Origin: Aeromicrobium stalagmiti
GTDB lineage: Bacteria; Actinomycetota; Actinomycetes; Propionibacteriales; Nocardioidaceae
Direction of reading: 5' to 3'
NCBI RefSeq assembly: GCF_013283745.1
Contig: NZ_JABSTZ010000001.1
Span: 1,444,406 to 1,508,405, forward strand
DNA: 64,000 nucleotides
The notes below the pieces were generated by a model. It saw nothing but the letters and a program-made list of their open reading frames with translations. It had not been told where the DNA came from and searched no databases. Both the position numbers and the translations under genes were made by a program. Every line of letters begins with the position of its first letter. The stretch's first letter is position 1. Below are positions 33,841 to 41,860 of this stretch, one piece after another.

Positions 33841-34262
33841 GGCGTCGCACCTGGCTGCTGGTCGGCCTGAGCGCGCTGCTCGTCGTGGGAGTAGTGGCGA
33901 TGCACAGCCTGGTGCTGCGTCCCGCTGCCTCGATGCCGACCGCTGGTGCAGACCACTCGCACGCGGCTGCCATGGGCGGCAGCACCATGACGGTCGCCAC
34001 GGATGTCGGCCACACGGGCGGTGATGCCGGCCTCGGTGGCCACGGTGAGCACGGCGGTGGCCTCCTCGAGGGGTGCGAGGGTCTCGTGGCCATCTGCCTG
34101 GCCCTCCTGGTCGGCTTCGCAACGCTCCTGCTGCTGCGGGAGCGGGTCCTGCGCCGGGTCCTGTGGCAGCTGCCCCCTCCGACGGCGATCCGTCTCGGTC
34201 TCGTCCGGGTGGCCCATCAGTCCCTCTCGCCGTTGCAACGCACGACGGTCCTGCGCTGCTGA
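33837..34262 (+). CDS. DUF6153-like His-rich membrane protein
   Basis: Product of 141 residues. Two hydrophobic helices (LLVGLSALLVVGVVAMHSLV and GLVAICLALLVGFATLLLLR) flank a loop rich in His, Met and Gly (DHSHAAAMGGSTM, GHTGGDAGLGGHGEHGGG), a metal-binding composition. Such proteins lie next to DUF305 proteins in actinobacteria, as here. Copper or another soft metal is likely. The GTG overlaps the preceding stop. A cysteine pair in GCEGLVAIC brackets the second helix. Confidence 0.75.
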   Translation: MRRRTWLLVGLSALLVVGVVAMHSLVLRPAASMPTAGADHSHAAAMGGSTMTVATDVGHTGGDAGLGGHGEHGGGLLEGCEGLVAICLALLVGFATLLLLRERVLRRVLWQLPPPTAIRLGLVRVAHQSLSPLQRTTVLRC

Positions 34263-34329
34263 CAGGTCGGCGCGTCGAGCCGACGCGCCTCGATCCGATC
34301 GATGTCAGCACACACACCACAGGAGAGCA

Positions 34330-34908
34330 ATGCGTATCAAGATCATGGTGGCGACCCTTGTCGCCCTGGCCGCGGCGAGCCTCGCCGCGTGCTCGAGCAG
34401 TGACGACAGCGCCGGCAGCGGCGACTTCAACGACGCGGACGTCACGTTCGCCCAGGAGATGATCCCGCACCACCGGCAGGCCACCGAGATGGCCGAGATG
34501 GCCGCGTCCCGCACGAAGAACGCCGACGTCCTCGAGCTGGCGAAGCGGATCCAGGCGGCGCAGGATCCCGAGATCGAGACGATGTCGGGCTGGTTGAAGG
34601 ACTGGGGCAAGGACGTCCCGGCCGATGACGCCGGCATGGGCGACATGGCCGGGATGGATCACTCCAGCGGGGGCTCGATGCAGGGCATGATGACCGACGC
34701 CCAGATGTCCGGCCTCGAGGCCTCGAGCGGCTCGCAGTTCGACGACCTGTTCCTGACCATGATGGTCGAGCACCACGAGGGCGCGGTCGCGATGGCGAAG
34801 GCGGAGCAGGCGGACGGCAAGAACGCCGAGGCGGTGGCGCTGGCGAAGGCCATCGAGACGGCCCAAACTGCGGAGATCTCCGAGATGAACGGGCTCCTGG
34901 GCTCGTGA
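34330..34908 (+). CDS. DUF305 lipoprotein (ferritin-like, metal-binding)
   Basis: Product of 192 residues. Lipoprotein signal ending in SLAAC (about residue 21). Two DUF305 halves follow: TFAQEMIPHHRQATEMAEMA and FLTMMVEHHEGAVAMAKAEQ, each with the H-H/M pattern of the four-helix fold. Between them is a Met-rich stretch (GMGDMAGMDHSSGGSMQGMM). DUF305 proteins are exported and often linked to copper handling. AGGAGA precedes the ATG. It follows the DUF6153 gene by 67 bases and ends before a strong hairpin. Confidence 0.92.
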   Translation: MRIKIMVATLVALAAASLAACSSSDDSAGSGDFNDADVTFAQEMIPHHRQATEMAEMAASRTKNADVLELAKRIQAAQDPEIETMSGWLKDWGKDVPADDAGMGDMAGMDHSSGGSMQGMMTDAQMSGLEASSGSQFDDLFLTMMVEHHEGAVAMAKAEQADGKNAEAVALAKAIETAQTAEISEMNGLLGS

Positions 34909-34913
34909 TTCCC

Positions 34914-34951
34914 GCGGTGCCCGGGCCGCCGATCGGCGACCCGGGCACCGC
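34914..34951. terminator. Bidirectional hairpin after the DUF305 gene
   Basis: GCGGTGCCCGGG (34914-34925) pairs with CCCGGGCACCGC (34940-34951); the 14-base loop can pair further (GCCGATCGGC). It lies between convergent genes. Confidence 0.85.
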
Positions 34952-34959
34952 TGCAGTGC

Positions 34960-37923
34960 TCAACGGAGGAAGCGCTCCACGAAGTTGTCGAACGGCATGG
35001 GCTCTCCGACGAGGTAGCCCTGCGCCAGATCGACGCCTTCGGCGCGGATGACGTCGAGGACGGCGGGCTCGGAGACGAACTCCGCATCCGTCTTCTTGCC
35101 GAGGTCGTGGGCGATCCCCACGACCGACCGCAGGATGCTGCGGTCGACGTCCGAGCGATGGCAGCTGGTGATGAACTCGCCGTCGATCTTGACGTAGTCG
35201 AACAGCAGGTGCTTGAGGTAGAAGAACGAACCGAAACCGGCACCGAAGTCGTCGAGGGCGAACTTGCAGCCCAGCTCGGTCATCCGCTCGGCGAACGCGC
35301 GCGCCGCCTCGATGTCGGCCACGGCCGCAGTCTCGGTGATCTCGAGGATCAGCGTCTGGGGATCGACCGCGTGATCGTGCAGGGCCGTCGTGATGGCGTG
35401 CTCGATCAGCGTGTCGCCGATCGAATGACCCGAGAGGTTCACCTCGAGGGAGAAGCCGGGCGAACGTTCCTGGAGCCGGCTCAGCAGCTCGACGCTGCGC
35501 CGGACGACGAGGGCATCGAGCTGTGGCATGAGTCCTGTGCGCTCGGCGACGTAGAGGAAGCGCGACGGCATGACGAGCTCCTCGGAGTCGGCCAGACGAA
35601 GCAGGACCTCGGCCGTCCGCACGGTGTCGGTCTGGAGGTCCATGATCGGCTGCAGGTGCAGGGTGAGGTCATCATTCTCCAGGGCTCGCTCGATGCGACC
35701 CTTCCACTCCAGCCGTGCGCCGGTGCGCGGCTTGCGGCCGCCACTCTCCTCGAGCACAGCGAAGCCGTCACGCCCGGCGTCCTTCGCGTCGTACATCATC
35801 AGGTCGGCCAGCGCGAGGATGTCTCCGCCGTGGTCGCGGGCCGCCAGGACCGTCGCGACTCCCACGCTGGCTGTGACTCGTCGGCGCGTCCCGTCGAGCG
35901 TCCGGGTGTGCTCGCGAACTCGTTTCACGATGGATCGAGCGACGGCCGAGGCGTCGGCCTGGTTCGACTTCGTCAGCAGGATGGCGAACTCGTCCCCACC
36001 CAGACGAGCCACCACGTCGGATCCCCGCACGCCGCTGAGCAGCAATGCGGCAGTCGACACGATCAGCTCGTCACCTGCGTTGTGGCCCAAGGTGTCGTTG
36101 ACCTCCTTGAAGTGGTCGAGGTCGAGCAGGAGGACGGCCCCTTCGGCGCCGTAGCGGGAGCAGTGGTCGAGGTGACGCTGCAGCTCGTCGCCGAAACGGC
36201 GCCGGTTGACCAGGCCGGTGAGGGCGTCGTGATCGGCCAGATGGGCGAGACGCCGCTCGTAGCGGTAGCGCTCGGAGATGTCGACGACGTTGGTGATGAC
36301 GATGTCTTCTCCACCGGTCGTGAGGACGCGACTGCTGACGGACACGTGGAGCAGGCTGCCGTGGGGTCCGTGGATCTCGCACTCCGACTCGACGCGCTGA
36401 CCCGGTCGCGAGCGGGCGTCGGACAGGTGTCGCTGGAGCCGATCATCGACCGGGACCGCGAGGTCGAGCACGTTCGAGCCGAGGAGCCGAGTCTCGTCGT
36501 GGCCGGTCATCGCGAGCAGCGCGGCGTTGGCCTGCAGGAAGGTGCCGCTCGGGGCCAGCACAGCGATGCCGTGGGGTGCATCGGTGAAGAGTCGCTCGGC
36601 TCGCTCCTTGGCCTCGACGATCACCCGCTCCCGCTCGCGGTCGCGGCTCACGTCGCGGGCGAGGATGAGCGCGCGGCCGCGCCCGCCCTCGGAAGGAAGA
36701 GGGGTGACGAAGACCTCGTGCTCGTCGCCGGTCCGGGACGACGGCAGCTCGGCGACGCCGTCCTTGCCGTCGATCGCATCGAGCACGAGGCCCGACAGGA
36801 TCTCGAAGTTGTGGGGGTTGGAGACGGCCGACAGGTGCTTGCCGACGGCCCCTTCGAGCCCTTGTCGCATCGCTCCGGCACCGGCGACCACAGAGATCGT
36901 GAGGTCCTCGTCGAGCATGACGACCGTCAGCTCGGGCAGATGGTCCATCAGCACACGCCAGCGCGCCTCCGCCAAGGCCAAGGCGCGTTGGGACTCGACG
37001 TTCTCCGTCGCGTCGATCGCGACGCCCAGGTAGCCGGTCACCAGCCCGTCGGCCGTCAGCAGCTCGGTCACGACGAGCCGGACGAAGATGCGTCGGCCGT
37101 CTCCTCGCACGTAGGTCCAGATGCGGCTCGGCGCGTGGCGACGAGCCAGCTCGGAGAACACCGAGAATCCCGGCTCGACCCCGAGCTCGTCGGCCACCGT
37201 GACGATCTCTGCGGCGTCGTGGAAGACCTGGGGTGTCTCGACCCCGACGAGGTCATCGGCGCCGTAGCCCAGGAGAGCCTCGGCGCCGCTGCTGAAGGAC
37301 CGGATGATGCCGGCTGCATCGGTGGAGATCATGCTGCTCAAGCGGGCCCCCCGCATGATGCCTTCCAGCTCGGCCGACGCCGCTTTCTCCTTCATCGTCT
37401 CGGCCGCCAGCTGACGGACCATGCGCTGCACGACAGGAGCGACGAAGGCCGCGAAAGCCGTCCACAGCAGAGCCCGCCGCCAGTCGCTGACGGGATAGTC
37501 GGGCGCCCCCACGAGCAGGATGGGCAGCAGGAAGATCGTGGCGGTGAGGGCGCCCACTGCCGCGAGGTCGCGTCGTGTGCCGGTGATGGCCACCCACATG
37601 ATGGGCAGTGCCGTGAGCGGGGCCAGCCCGGAGGTGGTCCCACCGGAGATGTCCCGGGCCAGGGCGAGCACGACGAGGAACACCAGAGGCCCTGCCGGAT
37701 CGACCCAGGAGCGGTGGTCACGGTGGGTGCTCACCCACACGAACCCGAGAGCGACGACGAACAGCGCCACGACGAGCAGAGGCTCGCCACCGTTGCGGTT
37801 GTAGGGCGGGAGGAGGACGCTGCCGAGTCCGAGCACGGCGACGGCAACGAACGGCGCCGCATCCCGCAGGCTCGGACGGCCGGGCACGGCGTTCCACGTC
37901 GTCGAGGCGGATTGTCGAGACAT
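34960..37923 (-). CDS. Membrane PAS-GGDEF-EAL c-di-GMP enzyme
   Basis: Product of 987 residues: hydrophobic MASE-like N-terminus (about 20-180), up to three PAS regions (about 195-560), GGDEF (about 565-725) with DHDALTGLVNRRRFGDEL and ARLGGDEFAILL, then EAL (about 740-980) with TAEVLLRLAD (EVL in place of EAL), VNLSGHSIG, LEITETAA, ALDDFGAGFGSFFYLK, VKIDG and GVDLAQGYLVG. The usual AEGVE motif reads AEFVSE, as in a known PAS-GGDEF-EAL subgroup. GGAG precedes the ATG at 37923; an upstream in-frame reading lacks a good site. The next gene upstream ends 25 bases before it, so the two are probably co-transcribed. Confidence 0.92.
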   Translation of the reverse strand: MSRQSASTTWNAVPGRPSLRDAAPFVAVAVLGLGSVLLPPYNRNGGEPLLVVALFVVALGFVWVSTHRDHRSWVDPAGPLVFLVVLALARDISGGTTSGLAPLTALPIMWVAITGTRRDLAAVGALTATIFLLPILLVGAPDYPVSDWRRALLWTAFAAFVAPVVQRMVRQLAAETMKEKAASAELEGIMRGARLSSMISTDAAGIIRSFSSGAEALLGYGADDLVGVETPQVFHDAAEIVTVADELGVEPGFSVFSELARRHAPSRIWTYVRGDGRRIFVRLVVTELLTADGLVTGYLGVAIDATENVESQRALALAEARWRVLMDHLPELTVVMLDEDLTISVVAGAGAMRQGLEGAVGKHLSAVSNPHNFEILSGLVLDAIDGKDGVAELPSSRTGDEHEVFVTPLPSEGGRGRALILARDVSRDRERERVIVEAKERAERLFTDAPHGIAVLAPSGTFLQANAALLAMTGHDETRLLGSNVLDLAVPVDDRLQRHLSDARSRPGQRVESECEIHGPHGSLLHVSVSSRVLTTGGEDIVITNVVDISERYRYERRLAHLADHDALTGLVNRRRFGDELQRHLDHCSRYGAEGAVLLLDLDHFKEVNDTLGHNAGDELIVSTAALLLSGVRGSDVVARLGGDEFAILLTKSNQADASAVARSIVKRVREHTRTLDGTRRRVTASVGVATVLAARDHGGDILALADLMMYDAKDAGRDGFAVLEESGGRKPRTGARLEWKGRIERALENDDLTLHLQPIMDLQTDTVRTAEVLLRLADSEELVMPSRFLYVAERTGLMPQLDALVVRRSVELLSRLQERSPGFSLEVNLSGHSIGDTLIEHAITTALHDHAVDPQTLILEITETAAVADIEAARAFAERMTELGCKFALDDFGAGFGSFFYLKHLLFDYVKIDGEFITSCHRSDVDRSILRSVVGIAHDLGKKTDAEFVSEPAVLDVIRAEGVDLAQGYLVGEPMPFDNFVERFLR

Positions 37924-37948
37924 CTGCGGCTCCTGTCGCTTCCGAAGC

Positions 37949-40216
37949 CTAGGGCGAGAGGGGGTCACCGATCCGGTCCGGCGCTTGCCGGAGAACCTCA
38001 CCTGCCGGGAGCGGCGGCGCGAAGAGATAGCCCTGGGCGAGGTCGCAGCCGAGGCCGGCCAGCACGTCGTGCTGATCCTGGCGCTCGACGCCCTCGGCCA
38101 CGACCTGCGTGCCGCAGGCGTGGGCTGCGGCGGTGATCAGGGCGACAAGCTCCGACCAGCCGGGATCGGTCGATGCGAGGAAGCTCTTGTCGATCTTGAG
38201 CGTGTCGATGGGCAGCTCGCGCAGCTGCCCGATCGAGGTGAAGCCTGTGCCGAAGTCATCGAGGCTGACGCTGACGCCGAGGTCGCGCAGCGCGCCGAGC
38301 TGGACCGCTGCGTGAGGGACATCGACCATCACTGTCTCCGTCACCTCGACGACCAGTCGGGAGGCATCGAGGCCGGACCTGTCGAGAACGTGCGCGACAT
38401 CGTCGACGATCGTGTGGTCGGCGAGGTGGCGACCTGAGATGTTGACCGCGACGGTGGCGTGACCGAATGCATCAGGATCTGCAGTGGTCCAGCTCTCGAG
38501 CTGGCGGGTGGCCTCGTGCAGGACCCATCGGCCGATCTCGCAGATCAGATCGGACCGCTCGGCGATCGGGATGAACGCCGCAGGCATGACGAGGCCCTCG
38601 GGTCGGCGCCATCGGACCAAGGCCTCGTAGCCGATGATGTCGCCGGTCCGGACGCTGATCACGGATTGGTAGTGCAGCTCGAGGTCGCCTTCGTCCATCG
38701 CGACACGGAGCCCGGCCTCGACCTCGGCGCGTTGGGCGATCTCACGGCGCATGTGGTGGTCGAACACTTCGATGGCCCCCGCGCCGGACGCCTTGGCGCG
38801 GTGGCTCGCGATCATGGCCTGGTGCAGGAGGCCGTCGGCGTCGGTGCCGATGTCGAGGCTGACCGACAGGCCGATGCTGCAGGCGGTGGTGATGGTGCTC
38901 CCGCTGACGACGTGGGGCGCGGCCAGTGCTCCGAGGATCTCGTGCGCGACGACGGGCGTCTCGTCGACGGCGTCGATCGTCTCGACGAGCACCACGAACT
39001 GGTCGTCGCCGAGACGCGCCACGGGGTGGTGGGCGCCCGCGGCAGTGCGGATACGGCGGGCCGTCTCGCGCAGCACCTCGTCGCCGGTTGCCGGTCCCCA
39101 CTCGTCGTTGATCGTGGTGAAGCGGTCGAGGTCGACCAGCACGAGGCCCGTCGACCGCTCTGCGCACCTGCCGCGCGACAACGCGCCATCGATGAGGCGC
39201 AGCATGTAGGCCCGGCTGAACATGCCGGTGAGCGGGTCGTGGGCCGCCTGGTGGAACAGCTCGTCCTGCAGGTCGTCACGCTGGCGTGCAGTCAGTCTCA
39301 CCTCTCTGATGGCGTAGGCCATGCGGGCCAGGACCAGGGAGGTCAGGATGATGGCCCCGACCACGACGACGGGCGCGTCGATGGTTCGACCGGTGGCCAT
39401 GGCGACGAGGAAGGTGGCCGGCGGCAGCAAGGCCGCGCTGCTGAGAGCGGCCATGCGTCGGCGCGTGAAGCCCACCGGACCCGCTGCCGCGGGCTCTGCG
39501 AGGCTCCCCATCTGGGGGTGCAGAGCCGACGCCCCCCACAGCACGTAGGACGCCAGCCAGAGAAGGTCGAGCGCCGTCGAGTAGTCCCACGACGTCGACG
39601 GGGCCGCGGCCCAGGCCGTGTCGGCGATGATCTGGACGGACACCGCGCCGACGAGCAGGCGAAAGGCCGCGGACGAGGCGGGCGATGCAGCGACGAGCCG
39701 AGCCAGCATCGTGAGCAGCAGGATGTCGCTGATCGGGTAGGCCACCGCGACCGCCCGCTCGAGGACGGGCACGTCGGAGGCCGCGACGATGGGGCCGGCG
39801 ATCCAGGCCCACGAGATCAGGCCGAGGCCGGCGACGACGATGGCGCTGTCGAGGGCGCCCGGGACGTCGAGCCTGGCGCCCCGTCGCCGGATGAGCACGA
39901 AGATGCCGGCGGCGAGGACGGGATAGGCGCCCAGATAGGCGACGTCGGAGATCGAGGGGAACGGCACGACGCCGCGCACGTCCTCGTTCCAGCTGTAGAT
40001 CGTGTCGGCCACGACCCACGACAGAAGACCTGCGACGAACAAGTGCCAGGGGGCCCGCGTGGCGGGTCCGTTCTGGCGGACGCCCCAGCAGATCGCCACC
40101 ACGGCGGACAGGCCGACCACGAGGAAGACGGCATCGCTGACCAACCCGCGGGGCACCAGGACATAGGTGCTGACGGTGAGCATCCCCGCCACGAGGTAGG
40201 CGCGCCAGACGGCCAT
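37949..40216 (-). CDS. Membrane EAL protein with degenerate GGDEF
   Basis: Product of 755 residues. About eight transmembrane segments (1-300), a GGDEF-like domain (about 320-480) in which the signature reads ARLGDDQFVV instead of GGDEF and so should not make c-di-GMP, and an EAL domain (about 495-745) with intact IGYEALVRWRRP, AVNISGRHL, VEVTETVM, SLDDFGTGFTSI, LKIDKSFL and AEGVERQ. Phosphodiesterase activity is therefore likely. GGGAG precedes the ATG at 40216. It lies directly upstream of the PAS-GGDEF-EAL gene in the same direction. Confidence 0.91.
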   Translation of the reverse strand: MAVWRAYLVAGMLTVSTYVLVPRGLVSDAVFLVVGLSAVVAICWGVRQNGPATRAPWHLFVAGLLSWVVADTIYSWNEDVRGVVPFPSISDVAYLGAYPVLAAGIFVLIRRRGARLDVPGALDSAIVVAGLGLISWAWIAGPIVAASDVPVLERAVAVAYPISDILLLTMLARLVAASPASSAAFRLLVGAVSVQIIADTAWAAAPSTSWDYSTALDLLWLASYVLWGASALHPQMGSLAEPAAAGPVGFTRRRMAALSSAALLPPATFLVAMATGRTIDAPVVVVGAIILTSLVLARMAYAIREVRLTARQRDDLQDELFHQAAHDPLTGMFSRAYMLRLIDGALSRGRCAERSTGLVLVDLDRFTTINDEWGPATGDEVLRETARRIRTAAGAHHPVARLGDDQFVVLVETIDAVDETPVVAHEILGALAAPHVVSGSTITTACSIGLSVSLDIGTDADGLLHQAMIASHRAKASGAGAIEVFDHHMRREIAQRAEVEAGLRVAMDEGDLELHYQSVISVRTGDIIGYEALVRWRRPEGLVMPAAFIPIAERSDLICEIGRWVLHEATRQLESWTTADPDAFGHATVAVNISGRHLADHTIVDDVAHVLDRSGLDASRLVVEVTETVMVDVPHAAVQLGALRDLGVSVSLDDFGTGFTSIGQLRELPIDTLKIDKSFLASTDPGWSELVALITAAAHACGTQVVAEGVERQDQHDVLAGLGCDLAQGYLFAPPLPAGEVLRQAPDRIGDPLSP

Positions 40217-40403
40217 GCGCACTCCCTCGAACGAAGACGCCCGAACGGCGTCGTCAGAGATCCACGGTAGGGCCAGGGGAGGGCGTGCGACGGATTTTGA
40301 TCTTTTTGCGGCGGGAGAGCGTGGACGCCGCAGGGCCATGAGTCCCCTCGTCTCCGGCCCTCCGGCCCGGGCGGAGTCACTATGACCGCGCGAGACTGCC
40401 GAC

Positions 40404-41654
40404 ATGACCGGAGCCGGCGTGGACGTCGATGTCGCCCTGCTGCTCGACTGCAGCACCGTCGTCGTTCGGCGGCTGGCCCAGGACGACGAGCCCGCGCTGA
40501 GGGCCCTCTTCGAGTCGACGTCGGTCCACAACCTCTACACCCGCTTCTTCACGGTCGGACGGGGCATGGTCGACCGCCACCTGAGCCACCTGTTCAGCGG
40601 GTCGCCGGACGTGACCACGCTCGTCGTCGATCGCGACGGCAAGATCCTGGGCGTGGCCGATGTCGAGCGGTGTGACGCCGCCACCTCGGAGATCGCCTTC
40701 CTCGTGGCGGACGACGAGCACGGCCAGGGGATCGCGACACTGCTGCTCGAGCGCGCGGCGAGAGACGCCAGGAGGACCGGGACGTCGTGGTTCGTGGCCG
40801 ACGTGCTGCCAATCAACCACGCGATGATCCAGGTGTTCAACGACGCCGGCTACGAGGTGACGATGCACGTGCTGGGCGACGACGTGTCGGTGCGCATGAG
40901 CACCGAGGTGACGCCGCAGGTGGTGGCCGCCACTGCGCGGCGCAACGCGCTTGCCCGCGGAGACCGAGCATGCGTGCCGGATGGTCATCGGGACCGACGA
41001 CCCGATGCGAATCTCCACGGGCTGGTCCGACGTCGCGCAGCGCGTCGCGCTGCATGCGGTGGCAGCGGTCGTAGTGGTTCCTCGCGGGACGCCGCCCGGG
41101 AGCCGCGAGGCACCCGTGCTCGTCGCCGTCGACGGCTTGCACCCGGCCGACGGTCAGATCGGCTTCGCCCTGGAGGCCGCAGAGCTCCGCGGGACCGGCC
41201 TGTCGGTCGTGCTGGCGGCAGGCGCGACCAGCGACTACCCCGGACGACAGGCGCGCCTGGGTCGCCTGGAGGACGAGCTCGACAGGTGGCGATCCCTTCA
41301 CCCCTCGGTGTCGATCACCGTGGCTGTCGAGGGCGGCCACCTGGTCGAGTCCTGCCTCGCCGCCGGCACCCACGCGTCCCTGATGGTCATGGGTCGCCCC
41401 GCCGGCAGACATCCGCGGATCGGTTCCCGCTCCGTCGCGTCACGGGTGCTGCGGCACTCCCACGTGCCGGTCGCCGTGGTTCCTGCCGACTATGTGCCGT
41501 CGGTCCGGTCGGGCCTGACGACCTGAGGGCCCAGCCCGCCCGTGGACGTGGTCAGCGAGGCGGGAGCTCGTCGCGCCGGGCTGTGCGGCTGCGCTGCCCG
41601 TTGGCCACGAGGCTGAGGACGATGCCGAGGGCTCCGGCCGCCATGAAGATGTAG
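40404..41654 (+). pseudogene. GNAT acetyltransferase domain with aberrant continuation
   Basis: Residues about 15-185 form a clear GNAT domain: VVVRRLAQDDEPALRALFES, LYTRFFTVGRGMVDRHL, AFLVADDEHGQGIATLLLER (acyl-CoA loop) and INHAMIQVFNDAGYEVTMHV. After about residue 190 the frame is Arg/Gly-rich and is the out-of-frame reading of a universal-stress-protein gene in the next frame. The domain resembles the GNAT part fused to acyl-CoA-synthetase-like proteins, whose following domain is absent here. A deletion or frameshift near 40950-40980 that joined two genes is the likely history. The GNAT part may still fold. Confidence 0.55.
40981..41526 (+). CDS. Universal stress protein domain, N-terminally truncated
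   Basis: Product of 181 residues from ATG 40981 (TTG 40951 is an alternative). Residues about 1-35 look like a rest of a first USP domain (VIGTDDP joined to SDVAQRVALHAVAAVVVVPR). Residues about 42-175 are a full second USP domain: APVLVAVDGLHPADGQIGFA, LEAAELRGTGLSVVLAAG, HASLMVMGRPAGRHPRIGSR (the nucleotide-binding G-x2-G-x9-G-S-type loop) and HVPVAVVPAD. Actinobacterial USPs are normally tandem, so the first domain is largely lost. It overlaps the GNAT reading frame. Confidence 0.6.
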   Translation: MVIGTDDPMRISTGWSDVAQRVALHAVAAVVVVPRGTPPGSREAPVLVAVDGLHPADGQIGFALEAAELRGTGLSVVLAAGATSDYPGRQARLGRLEDELDRWRSLHPSVSITVAVEGGHLVESCLAAGTHASLMVMGRPAGRHPRIGSRSVASRVLRHSHVPVAVVPADYVPSVRSGLTT

Positions 41655-41752
41655 CCGACCATGACGAGGTCGACGCCTGACACAGAGTCCTGGACGGCGA
41701 ACGACAGAACTGCGCCGATCGCGATCAACGCGATTGAGCCACCGAAATACAT
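41552..41752 (-). CDS. DUF6458-family small membrane protein
   Basis: Product of 66 residues: two hydrophobic helices (GGSIALIAIGAVLSFAVQ and LVMVGYIFMAAGALGIVLSL) joined by DSVSGVDL, and a short basic tail. This matches DUF6458, small integral membrane proteins of unknown role in actinobacteria. The exact GTTT-N15-GGGTA promoter at 41790-41813 ends 37 bases before the ATG, so it is probably a stress-induced membrane protein. Confidence 0.85.
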   Translation of the reverse strand: MYFGGSIALIAIGAVLSFAVQDSVSGVDLVMVGYIFMAAGALGIVLSLVANGQRSRTARRDELPPR

Positions 41753-41789
41753 GGAATGCCCCTTTCGAAGGCTGAAGTTCGTTGCTGAT

Positions 41790-41813
41790 TACCCCGAAGG
41801 GGAGAGGATAAAC
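41790..41813 (-). promoter_or_regulatory. SigB/SigF-type promoter of the DUF6458 gene
   Basis: Exact GTTT-N15-GGGTA on the minus strand, followed by AAT. Confidence 0.8.
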
Positions 41814-41860
41814 CCGATGGTCCGAGCCGCTGGGTCGGTGCAGGTCGCGCTCGTAGGCGG

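Noticed and set aside
28834-34908. The arsenic region as a mobile genomic island with attachment sites
   Set aside because: No integrase, transposase or direct-repeat boundaries are visible and base composition does not differ obviously from its surroundings.
35107-38136. A 1009-codon open frame on the plus strand
   Set aside because: It lies exactly opposite the PAS-GGDEF-EAL gene, has low-complexity composition and no domain. The minus-strand frame has full catalytic motifs.
38459-40270. A 603-codon open frame on the plus strand
   Set aside because: Antisense shadow of the EAL protein gene; composition is Asp/His/Arg/Gly with no recognisable motif.
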